Of a DNA stretch of 64,000 bases, positions 1 through 9,524 are shown in pieces. Where the stretch lies: NCBI RefSeq assembly GCF_006738645.1, contig NZ_AP019700.1, positions 5,004,001 to 5,068,000 on the forward strand, in the 5' to 3' direction. Numbering within the stretch: the stretch's first letter is position 1; every line of letters begins with the position of its first letter. The DNA comes from Stella humosa (GTDB lineage: Bacteria; Pseudomonadota; Alphaproteobacteria; ATCC43930; Allostellaceae). The position numbers and the translations under genes were made by a program. The notes beneath the pieces were generated by a model that was not told the origin of the DNA, made no database searches, and worked only from the letters and a program-made list of their open reading frames with translations.

Positions 1-55
1 GGAGCGCATCGTCGCGGGCTTCCTGCCGATGCTGGAGGACCGGCTGGCGCGCTGA
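1..55 (+). CDS. C-terminal fragment of an unidentified protein (5' end outside window)
   Basis: An open frame enters the window from the left and stops at a TGA ending at base 55, giving the tail ERIVAGFLPMLEDRLAR. The stop lies directly against the stop of the convergent HupE-like gene, which fits a real gene end. Seventeen residues are too few to assign a family. Confidence 0.35.
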   Translation, partial: ERIVAGFLPMLEDRLAR

Positions 56-658
56 CTAGCCCAGCAGCGCGGCGGCCGCCACCAGGACGAGCACGGCGCC
101 CGAGACCTGGGCCAGCCCGCCGGCCCGCGCGCCAGAGCCGGCCGCGATCCAGGCAGCCAGCCGGGCCGCCGCGATGGCGATCGCGGCCTGGATCAGGGCG
201 AAGCCAACCAGGTAGGCCAGCAGCGGCGTCGCCTCCGCGCCGACGATGCTCTCGCCATAGGCATAGCCGTGGAAGACGCCGGCAAGGGCTACGAGCGCCA
301 GCAGGGCCGGCACCCGGCGCCAGCCGACGACAAGCAGGGCCGCGAGCGCCAGGATCGACAGGGCGATGGCGACCTCGGCCGCCGGCAGGTCGGCGCCCAG
401 GACATGCAAGAGGCAGCCGGCCACGGTGGCCAGCACGAAGCAGAGGATCGGCGCCACGCCCAGCCCAGCCACCATCGACAGGATGCCGATGCCGACCACG
501 AAGGCCAGGTGGTCCCAGCCGATGACGGGATGGCCCAGGCCGGACAGGAGCCCGCCCATCAGCGTGTCGGGCAGTTGCCCGTCCATCGCGTGGTGGGCGC
601 TGGCCCCGGTTGCCATGAAAAGCCAGGCCGTGCCGGCCGCGATCGCCTTGATGAACAT
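56..658 (-). CDS. HupE/UreJ family membrane protein
   Basis: A 200-residue, very hydrophobic protein with an N-terminal signal sequence that probably ends after ASA (residue 21), leaving His22-His23 at the mature N terminus. The family signature GHPVIGWDHLAF (residues 42-53) and the later FHGYAYGE motif (His130, Glu135) mark HupE/UreJ proteins, polytopic membrane proteins proposed to carry nickel or cobalt for hydrogenase or urease. No hydrogenase, urease or cobalamin gene is in the window, so the metal and client enzyme are unknown. It stands alone, downstream of chvG on the same strand with a 71-bp gap. Confidence 0.85.
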   Translation of the reverse strand: MFIKAIAAGTAWLFMATGASAHHAMDGQLPDTLMGGLLSGLGHPVIGWDHLAFVVGIGILSMVAGLGVAPILCFVLATVAGCLLHVLGADLPAAEVAIALSILALAALLVVGWRRVPALLALVALAGVFHGYAYGESIVGAEATPLLAYLVGFALIQAAIAIAAARLAAWIAAGSGARAGGLAQVSGAVLVLVAAAALLG

Positions 659-729
659 TCGGTCCCCCCATCCCGGCCGGCCTGCTGCTGGCCGCAGCGG
701 CCAAGACTAGCCGCAATCGCGGGGCTGCG

Positions 730-2457
730 TCAGCCGTGGCCGGCAGGCAGGCGGACGACGAAGCGGGCTCCGGTGATGCGGCCGCCGGCCTGGCGGTTCT
801 CCGCCACGATCGTACCGCCATGGGCCTCGACGATCTGCTTGGAGATGCTGAGGCCGAGGCCGGAGTGGGTGCCGAACTTCTCGCCCGACGGGCGCTCGCT
901 GTAGAAGCGCTCAAAGATCGCGGCCAGCTTGTCGGGCGGGATTCCGGGGCCTTCGTCCTCGACCTGCGCCTCGACCCAGGCACCCTGGCGCACTGCCTTC
1001 AGGGTGACGGTGCCGCCCGGCGGGCTGAACGAGACGGCGTTGGCGATGAGGTTGCGGAAGACCTGCCCCAGGCGGCTTTCCAGCCCGACCACCGTCAGTT
1101 CCTGGTGGCGGGCGACATCAAGGCGGATGGCAGGCCCGGACCCGTCCTCCATCGTCGAATGCAGCTCGGCCAGGGCATCGAGCAGGCGGGCCACGTCCAC
1201 CACCTCGCTCTCGTCCCGCGACAGTTCGGCATCCAGGCGCGAGGCGTCGGAGATGTCGGTGATCAGGCGGTCCAGCCGGCCGACATCCTCCTGGATGATC
1301 GCCATCAGGCGGCGCTGCTGGTCGGCATCCTTGACGCGGGCGGCCGTCTCGACCGCGCTGCGCAGAGAAGTGAGCGGGTTCTTGATCTCATGCGCCACGT
1401 CGGCCGCGAAGCGCTCGTTGGCGTTGAGGCGCTGCCACAGCACCTGGGTCATGGTGCGCAGGGATTCGGCCAGGTCGGCGATCTCGTCGTTGCGCCGGCC
1501 GATGTCGGGGATCTCGGGCGGGCGGCCCTGCCCGCGCTTCACCCGCTCGGCCGCGCGCGCCAGGCGCAGCACCGGGCGGACGATCGTCCCGCCCAGATAG
1601 AGCGACAGCAGCACGGTGATCGCCAGCGCCACCGCGAACACCTTCAGGATGTCGAACCGGACCGAGCGGATCGCCTTCTGGATCGCCCCATCCTCGGTCG
1701 ACAGCATGACCGCGCCCAGCACCTGCTTGAAACGCTGCACGGGCACCGCAACCGACAGGATCGTGCGGTCGAACTGGTCGCGCCGGCGCATGCGCATGAC
1801 CTCGCCTTCCAGCGCCCGGTTGACCTCGACATAGTCCGATGCCGACTGCACCGGTCGCTCGGCATAGAGCGGCAGCTCCTCGCCGTCGGGCAGCAGCCCG
1901 ACGATCCAGCCATAGACCCGGCCGGCCGCGCCCAGCACGGGCGGATCGTCCTCCGGTGGCGGCAGGCGCTCGATATAGATGCTGCCACCCGGCCCGGACA
2001 GCACGCGGGTGTCGGCCACCAGCGACCGGTCGGCGGCGAAGAGGCGCGCGCGGGCGCCCGTCGGCTCCACCAGGCGGCGCACCATGTGGCGCGCGGCCTC
2101 GATCGCCAGCGACACGTCCTCGCCGGCAGTGGGGCGGTCGATCGTGCCCTCGCCCAGGGCATTGGCGATCAGTTCGGCCTGGGTCCGCAGGGCGTCCAGC
2201 TCGCTCTGCACCAGGCCCTTGCGATACTCGCCGACGAACAGCAGCCCGCCCACCAGGATCAGCAGCGGCAGCACGTTCACCGCCAGGATGCGGCGCGTCA
2301 GGGCCGAGCGGAACGGGTTGCGCCAGCGCCGCGGACGACGGGCGGCCGGCTCGGCCTTGGCGCGGGCGGCCGGACGCCGGGGACGCGGCGCGTCCTCGTC
2401 GAGATCACGCATTTCCGGCTCCAGCCGGGCGGGTTCGGTGTCGGCGACGAGGCGCAT
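730..2457 (-). CDS. chvG: Two-component sensor histidine kinase, ChvG/ExoS type
   Basis: A 575-residue membrane kinase. After a basic, proline-rich N terminus come a first membrane helix (about 57-77), a periplasmic sensing domain (about 80-268), a second helix (about 272-293), a HAMP linker, a HisKA domain with phospho-acceptor His356 in the motif VAHEIKNPL, and an HATPase domain with DEGPGIP and GLGLSIS boxes. This architecture and the adjacent ChvI regulator point to the alphaproteobacterial ChvG/ChvI system, which responds to acid and envelope stress and controls surface polysaccharide and motility genes. It follows chvI by 45 bp in the same orientation. The hprK and PTS genes that often follow chvG in other Alphaproteobacteria are absent here. 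Confidence 0.92.
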   Translation of the reverse strand: MRLVADTEPARLEPEMRDLDEDAPRPRRPAARAKAEPAARRPRRWRNPFRSALTRRILAVNVLPLLILVGGLLFVGEYRKGLVQSELDALRTQAELIANALGEGTIDRPTAGEDVSLAIEAARHMVRRLVEPTGARARLFAADRSLVADTRVLSGPGGSIYIERLPPPEDDPPVLGAAGRVYGWIVGLLPDGEELPLYAERPVQSASDYVEVNRALEGEVMRMRRRDQFDRTILSVAVPVQRFKQVLGAVMLSTEDGAIQKAIRSVRFDILKVFAVALAITVLLSLYLGGTIVRPVLRLARAAERVKRGQGRPPEIPDIGRRNDEIADLAESLRTMTQVLWQRLNANERFAADVAHEIKNPLTSLRSAVETAARVKDADQQRRLMAIIQEDVGRLDRLITDISDASRLDAELSRDESEVVDVARLLDALAELHSTMEDGSGPAIRLDVARHQELTVVGLESRLGQVFRNLIANAVSFSPPGGTVTLKAVRQGAWVEAQVEDEGPGIPPDKLAAIFERFYSERPSGEKFGTHSGLGLSISKQIVEAHGGTIVAENRQAGGRITGARFVVRLPAGHG

Positions 2458-2502
2458 GGCGATCGGGGATGCGTCGGCTGCCTGGCTGCGGGCTTGGCGC
2501 GA

Positions 2503-3201
2503 TCAGGCCTCGCGATAGCGGTAGCCGACGCCGTAGAGCGTCTCGATCTGGGCGAAGTCGTCGTCGATGATCTTGAACTTCTTGCGCAGGCGCTTGATGT
2601 GGCTGTCGATCGTCCGGTCGTCGACATAGATGCTTTCGCCGTAGGCGGCATCCATGAGCTGGTCGCGATTCTTGACGTGGCCCGGCCGGATCGCCAGCGC
2701 CTTCAGCAGCAGGAACTCGGTCACCGTCAGGGTCACGTCGACCCCGTTCCAGGTGCAGGCATGGCGGCCGGGGTCGAGCACCAGTGGCCCCCGGTGGATG
2801 GCGGGCTCGCCTTCCCCGTCCGGCGGCTCGCGGGCGATCTCGCCACGGCGCAGCAGGGCGCGGATCCGCTCGATCAGGAGGCGCTGGGAGAACGGCTTCT
2901 TGATGTAGTCGTCCGCCCCCATGCGCAGGCCCAGCACCTCGTCGACCTCATCGTCCTTGGAGGTGAGGAAGATCACCGGCATCGCCGTCAGCTTGCGCAG
3001 GCGCGACAGCAGTTCCATCCCGTCCATACGCGGCATCTTGATGTCGAGGACGGCCAGGTCGACCGGCTGCGCCGTCAGCCCGCGCAGCGCCTCGGCGCCG
3101 TCATTGTAGCAGCGCACGGTAAAGCCCTCGGCTTCCAGCGCGATGGAAACCGAGGTCAGGATGTTCCGGTCGTCGTCGACGAGAGCGATGGTGTGAGCCA
3201 C
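2503..3201 (-). CDS. chvI: Response regulator, ChvI family (OmpR/PhoB type)
   Basis: A 232-residue regulator with a receiver domain (acidic pair Asp10/Asp11, phospho-acceptor Asp53 in [10 protein letters not shown], conserved Lys in DDYIKKPFS) and a C-terminal winged-helix domain ending in the [14 protein letters not shown] recognition region. I chose the GTG at 3201 because it follows a GGGGGGAA ribosome site and gives the usual N terminus [10 protein letters not shown]; a longer reading frame reaches 3234 but adds residues not typical of the family. It is the first gene of the chvI-chvG pair and probably the DNA-binding output of ChvG. Confidence 0.92.
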   Translation of the reverse strand: MAHTIALVDDDRNILTSVSIALEAEGFTVRCYNDGAEALRGLTAQPVDLAVLDIKMPRMDGMELLSRLRKLTAMPVIFLTSKDDEVDEVLGLRMGADDYIKKPFSQRLLIERIRALLRRGEIAREPPDGEGEPAIHRGPLVLDPGRHACTWNGVDVTLTVTEFLLLKALAIRPGHVKNRDQLMDAAYGESIYVDDRTIDSHIKRLRKKFKIIDDDFAQIETLYGVGYRYREA

Positions 3202-3303
3202 GCTTCCCCCCAGATGCGTTAAGAGCGGTGGCAAGGTCGGTGGCCAATATGGCCCTTTTACGGCCCTTTTTCGACCCGGCCGGAAAAGCCGGGGATTTGG
3301 GCA

Positions 3304-4302
3304 TCAGGAGGCGGCCTCGCGCTCCAGGCGCAGGCGCGCATCGCGGTCCGCGCCCGATGGCAGCGGTGCCGCGGGATCCTCGATCCAGGCCCGGATGTCG
3401 GCCCACACCACCTGCGCCTGGAGGTCGCGCAGGAGCATGTGCCAGCCTTCCGGATATACCGCCACCCGCTGCCGGTCGGCGGCCCCGGCCAGGCGCGACA
3501 GCATCAGCGCGGTCGGCTCGCGCGGAACGATCTGGTCCTTCTCGCCATAGAGGATGAGGGCCGGCGTGCGGAAGCGGGCCGAGGCGGCCAGTGCGGCATC
3601 CATCAGGTCGACCAGCCCCTTCACCGTATCGGCCCGCGTCTCTTTGATCACCAGCGGGTCGCGGCTGAAGGCGCGCAGCATGTCCTCGTTGTCGGACGGC
3701 CGGTAGCCCAGGCCCCGGCCCGACAAGGTCAGCCACGGCATGGTGGACGAGATGGTCGCGAGCGCCAGGCGCTTGCCCAGCCCCATCGTCTGGCGGCCCC
3801 ATACGGCTGGCGCCACGAGGATGGCGCCGTCGACCGGCGGCGCGTCGGCCCCCGTCAGCGCGACCATGGCGATGGCGCCGCCCATGCTTTCGCCCAGCAG
3901 ATAGACCGGCAGCCCGGGATGGCGCGCCCGCACCAGGCGGATGGCGGTCCCGGCATCGCGGGCAAGGGCCGCCATGCCGGGCCAGCGCCCGGTATTGGGG
4001 GCCGAGCCGAAGCCGCGCTGGTCGTAGGCATAGGTCGCGATGCCATGGCGCGCCCACTCGACGGCCGGCATCTCGAAGGCGGTGGAATGGTCGTTGAAGC
4101 CGTGCAGGGCGACGATGATCGCGCGCGGCTCCTCGCCCGGCGACCATACCCGCATCGGCAGGCGCAGGCCGTCGGCGGTGACGAGCTCGCTCTTCTCCAA
4201 TTCCGGCTCGTTCAAGCTGGGGCCGGGCAGGACATAGCCCGGGGCGCAGGCGGGCAGGACCGCCACCGCGAGAAGAAGGAGGATGCGGAGCGCACGCGCC
4301 AT
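3304..4302 (-). CDS. Alpha/beta hydrolase lipoprotein, monoacylglycerol lipase/lysophospholipase-like
   Basis: A 332-residue protein with a lipoprotein signal (lipobox LPAC, acylated Cys19), so it is probably tethered to the envelope. The catalytic pattern is that of serine lipases of the monoacylglycerol lipase type: LHGFNDHS oxyanion region, nucleophile Ser139 in LGESMGG, an Asp in LYGEKDQIVP and a His in PEGWHML. It starts 7 bp after the ABC ATPase gene ends and is very likely cotranscribed with it. Substrate is not evident; cleavage of a lipid or ester in the periplasm is an inference from the family. Confidence 0.85.
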   Translation of the reverse strand: MARALRILLLLAVAVLPACAPGYVLPGPSLNEPELEKSELVTADGLRLPMRVWSPGEEPRAIIVALHGFNDHSTAFEMPAVEWARHGIATYAYDQRGFGSAPNTGRWPGMAALARDAGTAIRLVRARHPGLPVYLLGESMGGAIAMVALTGADAPPVDGAILVAPAVWGRQTMGLGKRLALATISSTMPWLTLSGRGLGYRPSDNEDMLRAFSRDPLVIKETRADTVKGLVDLMDAALAASARFRTPALILYGEKDQIVPREPTALMLSRLAGAADRQRVAVYPEGWHMLLRDLQAQVVWADIRAWIEDPAAPLPSGADRDARLRLEREAAS

Positions 4303-4309
4303 TCCTGCC

Positions 4310-5335
4310 CTATGCAGCGGCGGCCGGTGGCCGGGTCAGGGCAAGGAAGGCGTCTTCCAGGGTGCCCTCCTCGGTCGTCAGGTCGACGACCGACAGGGCG
4401 GCCGCCTGCATCGCACCCAGCAGGTCCTGCACGCGGGTGCGGCTCGGCTGGTAGCGAAAGGCGATGCGCAGGGGGTCGAGCAGGGTGGCGCCGAGGTCCG
4501 CCAGCGCCGCCGGCACTGCATCCAGCGCGTCGGCCACGGTGACGACGAGGGTCTTGCGATCGAGCCGGTGGACCAGCGCTCGCGTGGTGTCGCAAGCGAC
4601 CACCTGCCCGCGGTCGATGATCGCGATGCGATCGCACAAGGCCTCGGCCTCCTCGAGATAATGGGTGGTCAGCAGCACCGTGGTGCCGCGGCCGGCCAGG
4701 GTGCGGACGTAACTCCAGAGCTGCTGGCGCAGTTCCACGTCGACGCCGGCGGTGGGCTCGTCCAGCACCAGGACCGGCGGGTTGTGGACCAGGGCCTTGC
4801 CGATCAACAGGCGCCGCCGCATGCCGCCCGACAGCGAGCGGGCATAGGCGTCCGCCTTGTCGGCAAGGCCCAGCGCCGCCAGGATCTCATCGGTGCGCCG
4901 CGCCGCCGGGGCCACGCCGAACATGCCGGCATGCATCTCCAGCGCCTCGCGCGGGGTGAAGAACGGGTCGATATGGAGTTCCTGCGGCACCACGCCGATG
5001 GCGTGGCGGGCATGGAGCGGCTGGCGGTCGATGTCGTAGCCCCAGATCGTGACCTGCCCGGCCGTCTTGCGCACCAGGCCCGCCAGGATGTTGATAGTCG
5101 TCGACTTGCCAGCTCCATTGGGGCCGAGCAGGCCGAACAGGCTGCCGCGCGGGATGGCGAGGTCGACGCCGGCCAGCGCCGTCTTGGCCGGCTGGCGGCG
5201 GCGTGCGGCATAGGTCTTGGCCAGCCCGGCGATCTCGACCGCGTATTCGGGCAGCGGATTCGGCGACGAATGCACGCGTGGTCTACCGGGCCGGAGGGGG
5301 TGGGGTGGCCGGACATTGGATTCCGGCGCGGCCAT
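4310..5335 (-). CDS. ABC transporter ATP-binding protein (multidrug/lipid exporter type)
   Basis: ABC ATPase with Walker A GPNGAGKST (about residues 71-79), Q-loop VVPQELHID, signature SLSGGM, Walker B VLVLDEPTAGVD and switch His in LLTTHYLEEAE, followed by a C-terminal extension of about 90 residues as in CcmA/NodI-like drug exporter ATPases. The frame runs far upstream without a stop, so the start is uncertain: ATG 5335 (341 aa), ATG 5344, or GTG 5275 (321 aa), the last closest to where family similarity begins. No permease gene adjoins it; the only partner is the hydrolase lipoprotein downstream. Confidence 0.88.
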   Translation of the reverse strand: MAAPESNVRPPHPLRPGRPRVHSSPNPLPEYAVEIAGLAKTYAARRRQPAKTALAGVDLAIPRGSLFGLLGPNGAGKSTTINILAGLVRKTAGQVTIWGYDIDRQPLHARHAIGVVPQELHIDPFFTPREALEMHAGMFGVAPAARRTDEILAALGLADKADAYARSLSGGMRRRLLIGKALVHNPPVLVLDEPTAGVDVELRQQLWSYVRTLAGRGTTVLLTTHYLEEAEALCDRIAIIDRGQVVACDTTRALVHRLDRKTLVVTVADALDAVPAALADLGATLLDPLRIAFRYQPSRTRVQDLLGAMQAAALSVVDLTTEEGTLEDAFLALTRPPAAAA

Positions 5336-5386
5336 GGGTATCATCCGCCCCGACTTCGGGTCAATCCGGGCACCCTGCCCCCATCC

Positions 5387-5614
5387 ATGGACGCCATCAT
5401 GCTGCACAGCGCTGCGGCCCGCACCACGCCCGCGGGCACGCCGGTCGAAGTGACCGAGACCGACCATGCCACCATCGCCTGCGACGGCGGCAGCGAGCCG
5501 CTCGGCCATCCGCTCGTCTATCTGAACCTGCTGCCGGCGGGTGCCGTCGACTGCCCCTATTGCGGCCGCCACTTCGTCTTCACGGGCGACCCATCGGCCG
5601 GACACGGCCACTAA
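5387..5614 (+). CDS. Zinc-finger (CHCC) domain protein, NDUFS6-like
   Basis: A 75-residue protein whose core carries Cys32, His41, Cys56 and Cys59 in the arrangement C-x8-H-P...D-CPYCG-RHF. This is the zf-CHCC fold shared with the C-terminal domain of the mitochondrial complex I accessory subunit NDUFS6; alphaproteobacteria carry it as a small stand-alone protein. A role linked to complex I assembly is inferred from the mitochondrial homologue. ATG 5387 is the first start; ATG 5399 would shorten it by four residues. It lies 15 bp before polA in the same direction and is divergent from the ABC gene. Confidence 0.8.
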   Translation: MDAIMLHSAAARTTPAGTPVEVTETDHATIACDGGSEPLGHPLVYLNLLPAGAVDCPYCGRHFVFTGDPSAGHGH

Positions 5615-5629
5615 GATCGGGATGATGCC

Positions 5630-8479
5630 TTGACCGAGCTTGTCACCACCATCATCGAGACCGCTGCGATCGAACCGGGAGCGACACCGCCGCTGCCGAT
5701 GCGCCATCTCTATCTGGTCGACGGCTCGGGCTTCATCTTCCGCGCCTTCCATGCCCTGCCGCCGCTGACGCGGGCCGACGGCACGCCCGTCGGCGCCGTG
5801 CTGGGATTCAGCAACATGCTGCTGAAGCTCCTGGGCGAGACGGATGCCGACGCCGTCGCCGTCATCTTCGACGCCTCGCGCTATAGCTTCCGCAACGCCA
5901 TCTACGACGCCTACAAGGCGCAGCGCCCCGACGCCCCGCCCGAGCTGATCCCGCAATTCCCGCTGGTGCGCGAGGCGACCGAGGCCTTCAACCTGCCCGG
6001 GATCGAGAGCGACGGCTACGAGGCCGACGACATCATCGCCACCTATGCCCGGGCGGCCCAGCGCCGCGGCATCGAGGTGACCATCGTCTCGTCCGACAAG
6101 GACCTGATGCAGCTGGTGGATGATGGCATCCGCATGCTGGACCCGATCAAGAACAAGGCGATCGGGCCGGACGAGGTACGCGAAAAATTCGGCGTGGCGC
6201 CCGATCGGGTGGTCGACGTGCAGGCGCTGGCCGGCGATTCCGTCGACAACGTGCCGGGCGTGCCCGGCATCGGCGTGAAGACCGCGGCCGAGCTGATCAA
6301 CACCTATGGCGACCTCGACCAGCTGCTCGCCCGCGCGGGCGAGATCAAGCAGCCCAAGCGCCGCGAATCCCTGATCCAGCATGCCGACCTGGCCCGCGTC
6401 TCGCGCGAACTGGTGCGCCTGAAGGACGACGTGCCAGACCTGCCGCCGCTGGAGGCGCTGGCCGTGCGCCCGGCCGACCCGAACCGGCTGGTGGAGTTCC
6501 TGCGCACGCAGAACTTCCGCACCCTGCTGAGCCGGGTGGAAAGCCGCAACGCCAATCGGGCCGCCGCCACGGCCGCGCTGGCGCCCGTGGCCGCCGCCGA
6601 CGCCCAGGCGACATCGGCCGAGGGCGGCGCGGCCGCGCCGATGCCGGCCGCAACCGCGGCGAACTATGTCCTGATCCAGGACCTGGATGTGCTCGACGCC
6701 TGGATCGCCCGGGCGACGGCGGCCGGCGCGTTCGCGGTCGATACCGAGACGACCTCGCTTGACGCCGTCACCTGCGAGCTGGTCGGCGTGTCCTTGTCGA
6801 TCGAACCGGGCGAAGGCGCCTACCTGCCGCTCGCCCACAAGGTGGAGGGGCTGGATCTGACCGGCGGGGCACCCCGCCAGATCGACCGGGACACGGCGCT
6901 GGCCCGGTTGAAGCCGCTGCTGGAAGACCCGGCCGTGCTGAAGATCGGCCACAACCTGAAATACGACGCCGTCGTGCTGGGCCGGCACGGCATCCAGGTG
7001 GCGCCAGCCGACGACACCATGCTGCTGTCCTATGTGCTGGACGGGCACCTGCACGGGCATGGGATGGACGAGCTGGCGCTGCTCCACCTTGCTCACAAGA
7101 CCATCGCCTTCGCCGATGTCTGCGGCACCGGCAAGAACCAGATCACCTTCGACCTGGTGCCGCTGGATCGCGCGCGCGACTATGCCGCCGAGGATGCCGA
7201 GGTGACGCTGCGGCTGCACCGGCTGCTGCGCCCGCGCCTGCTGAAGGAACGCCAGGTCGCCCTCTACGAGACGACCGAGCGACCGCTGGCGCCGGTGATC
7301 GCGGCCATGGAGCGGGCCGGCATCAAGGTCGACCCGGTCGAGCTGAAGCGCCTCAGCCGCGACTTCGGCGAGCGGCTGGCGGTGCTGGAGACCGAGATCC
7401 ACCGGCTGGCCGGCCGCCCGTTCAACGTCGGCTCGCCCAAGCAGCTGGGAGAGGTGCTATTCGACGAGATGAGCCTGGCCGGCGGCAAGAAGGGCAAGAC
7501 CGGCGCCTATGCCACCGGCGCCGAGGTGCTGGAAGTCCTGGCCGCGCAAGGCCACGCCCTGCCCGCCCGCGTGCTCGACTGGCGCCAGCTCGCCAAGCTG
7601 AAGTCGACCTATGCCGACGCGCTGGTGGAGCAGATCAACCCGGCCACGGGCCGCGTCCACACCTCCTACGCGCTGGCCTCGACCTCGACCGGGCGGCTGT
7701 CCTCGACCGATCCCAACCTGCAGAACATCCCCGTCCGCACCGAGGAAGGCCGCAAGATCCGCCGCGCCTTCATCGCCGAGGACGGGCATGTGCTGATGTC
7801 GGCCGACTATTCGCAGATCGAGCTGCGCCTGGCCGCCCACGTCGCCGACATCCCCTCGCTGAAGGACGCCTTCCGCCAGGGCATCGACATCCACGCGCTG
7901 ACCGCCAGCCAGGTCTTCGGCGTGCCGGTGGAGGGCATGGACCCACAGGTCCGCCGCCGCGCCAAGGCGATCAACTTCGGCATCATCTACGGCATCAGCG
8001 GCTTCGGCCTGGCCCAGCAGCTAGGCATCCCCCAGGGCGAGGCGCAGGCCTATATCGCGGCATATTTCGAGCGCTATCCCGGCATCCGCGCCTACATGGA
8101 CCGCACCAAGCAGTTGGCGCGCGAGCAGGGCTATGTCACGACGATCTTCGGCCGGCGCTGCTGGGTGCCCGGCATCAAGGACAGCAACCCCGCGCGGCGC
8201 GCCTTCGCCGAGCGCCAGGCGATCAACGCCCCCCTCCAGGGCTCGGCCGCCGACATCATCAAGCGCGCCATGGCCCGCATTCCGGCCGCCCTGACGGAAG
8301 CCGGCCTGTCGGCCACCATGCTGCTGCAGGTGCACGACGAACTGATCTTCGAGGTGCGGGAGGCCGAGGTCGAGGCGACCGCCGCGCTCGTGCGCCGGGT
8401 GATGGAGGGGGCGGCCCATATCTCGGTGCCGCTGGTGGTGGATACCGGCGTCGGGCGGGATTGGGAGACGGCGCACTGA
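5630..8479 (+). CDS. polA: DNA polymerase I
   Basis: A 949-residue polymerase with all three activities. The 5' nuclease domain begins HLYLVDGSGFIFRAFHALPP (catalytic Asp31 region) and has the helix-3-turn segment PGVPGIGVKTA. The 3'-5' proofreading domain keeps the DTETTSLD motif at about 371. The polymerase domain has motif A SADYSQIELRLAAH (about 725), motif B RRRAKAINFGIIYG and motif C QVHDEL (about 902). The enzyme fills gaps and removes RNA primers. The start shown is a TTG; an ATG at 5699 just before HLYLVDG is a shorter alternative. The Ala-rich linker near residues 305-345 separates nuclease and proofreading domains. Confidence 0.97.
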   Translation: MTELVTTIIETAAIEPGATPPLPMRHLYLVDGSGFIFRAFHALPPLTRADGTPVGAVLGFSNMLLKLLGETDADAVAVIFDASRYSFRNAIYDAYKAQRPDAPPELIPQFPLVREATEAFNLPGIESDGYEADDIIATYARAAQRRGIEVTIVSSDKDLMQLVDDGIRMLDPIKNKAIGPDEVREKFGVAPDRVVDVQALAGDSVDNVPGVPGIGVKTAAELINTYGDLDQLLARAGEIKQPKRRESLIQHADLARVSRELVRLKDDVPDLPPLEALAVRPADPNRLVEFLRTQNFRTLLSRVESRNANRAAATAALAPVAAADAQATSAEGGAAAPMPAATAANYVLIQDLDVLDAWIARATAAGAFAVDTETTSLDAVTCELVGVSLSIEPGEGAYLPLAHKVEGLDLTGGAPRQIDRDTALARLKPLLEDPAVLKIGHNLKYDAVVLGRHGIQVAPADDTMLLSYVLDGHLHGHGMDELALLHLAHKTIAFADVCGTGKNQITFDLVPLDRARDYAAEDAEVTLRLHRLLRPRLLKERQVALYETTERPLAPVIAAMERAGIKVDPVELKRLSRDFGERLAVLETEIHRLAGRPFNVGSPKQLGEVLFDEMSLAGGKKGKTGAYATGAEVLEVLAAQGHALPARVLDWRQLAKLKSTYADALVEQINPATGRVHTSYALASTSTGRLSSTDPNLQNIPVRTEEGRKIRRAFIAEDGHVLMSADYSQIELRLAAHVADIPSLKDAFRQGIDIHALTASQVFGVPVEGMDPQVRRRAKAINFGIIYGISGFGLAQQLGIPQGEAQAYIAAYFERYPGIRAYMDRTKQLAREQGYVTTIFGRRCWVPGIKDSNPARRAFAERQAINAPLQGSAADIIKRAMARIPAALTEAGLSATMLLQVHDELIFEVREAEVEATAALVRRVMEGAAHISVPLVVDTGVGRDWETAH

Positions 8480-8552
8480 AGATCAGCCGGGCCAGGCGGC
8501 ATCCGGACCTACCGGTGCTTCCCGACCGGGCCGTCCAGATTGCACTGGATCT

Positions 8553-9446
8553 TCACCCGGCCCGCTCGTTGCGATCCGTCTCTGCTTCCTTGGCGAACCA
8601 GTCCAGCACGGCTGCCAACATCGGTTCCGCCCGGCGGCTTTCCTTGATGCAGAGAAAATAGTCTTCCCGCGTCGGCAGGGCCTTGCCGGGCAACCGGACC
8701 AAGCTGCCCCCCTCGATGTCCCGCTGTACGAGGAAGTCGGGGACGAGTGCGGCGCCCAGGCCCGCCCTGACCATTTCGAGCGCGATCAGGTAGTGGGACG
8801 CGAACCGCCACGGCTTCTCTCCCATAGCCGGAGCATCGGCCCCGTTCAGCGCGGCGAAGGACTTCCAGTCCCGGCCGACCGTCCCTGGCTGCAGGTCGGT
8901 CGTGATCAAAGGAATGGCTTGCCCAGGCCCAGTCATGCAGGCGCGAGCGGCAACGGGCACGAGCCGTTCGCGCCATAGAAGCTGGGCCAGGAACCCCTTC
9001 TCGCGTGGAAGGGTCGTGACAAAGGCATCGGCGACCGCGTCGGTCAGCTCGGGATCCCGGGCGTACATGCAGAGTTGCAGCGGTAAACCCGGGTGGGCCG
9101 CATAGAAGCGCGACAGGCGCGGGACAAGCCAGCCGGGACCGAAGCTGCTGCAAATCGCCAGCCGCACCGTGTCTCGCGTGCCGCCGATCGCCTCGGACAT
9201 CGACCGCTCGATCTCGGCGAACGCGGGTTGCAGCCTGCGAGCCAGCCGGTCTCCCGCCACCGTAAGAACGATGCCGCGCCCTCGCCTTTCGACGAGGCGC
9301 TCGCCCACGACTTCCGAGAGCTGACGCAACTGGTGGCTGATTGCGCTCTGGCTGACGCCCAGTTCGTCCGCCGCCCTCGTGACGGACAGGTGCCGGGTGA
9401 CCGCCTCGAAGGCCTGCATGGCGCGGAAGTGCTGTCGTCGTTCCAT
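8553..9446 (-). CDS. LysR-family transcriptional regulator
   Basis: A 297-residue regulator with an N-terminal winged helix (residues 1-60, VTRAADELGVSQSAISHQLRQLSE) and a periplasmic-binding-protein-like effector domain of the GcvA subgroup type. I started it at ATG 9446 (MERRQHF); a longer frame adds 28 residues unlike the family. It is divergent from the PliG-like gene across a 271-bp gap that contains an inverted repeat, so it may control that gene and itself. Third-position GC looks lower than in the neighbouring housekeeping genes. Effector unknown. Confidence 0.9.
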   Translation of the reverse strand: MERRQHFRAMQAFEAVTRHLSVTRAADELGVSQSAISHQLRQLSEVVGERLVERRGRGIVLTVAGDRLARRLQPAFAEIERSMSEAIGGTRDTVRLAICSSFGPGWLVPRLSRFYAAHPGLPLQLCMYARDPELTDAVADAFVTTLPREKGFLAQLLWRERLVPVAARACMTGPGQAIPLITTDLQPGTVGRDWKSFAALNGADAPAMGEKPWRFASHYLIALEMVRAGLGAALVPDFLVQRDIEGGSLVRLPGKALPTREDYFLCIKESRRAEPMLAAVLDWFAKEAETDRNERAG

Positions 9447-9524
9447 GACCGTATTCCTGCCTCGGGGATTTGGTTGCCAGCCTCTATCGATGTCAGCCGC
9501 GCTGCGCCACAGGCGCTGCCCCGG

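Noticed and set aside
3202-3303. GC-rich inverted segment after the hydrolase gene as a terminator
   Set aside because: The stem is imperfect and, in the minus direction, is followed by A-rich rather than T-rich bases.
5336-7402. Very long minus-strand frame running from the ABC ATPase gene across polA
   Set aside because: It is antisense to polA, whose domains are complete. GC-rich third positions suppress stops on the other strand; only the ATPase portion shows family motifs.
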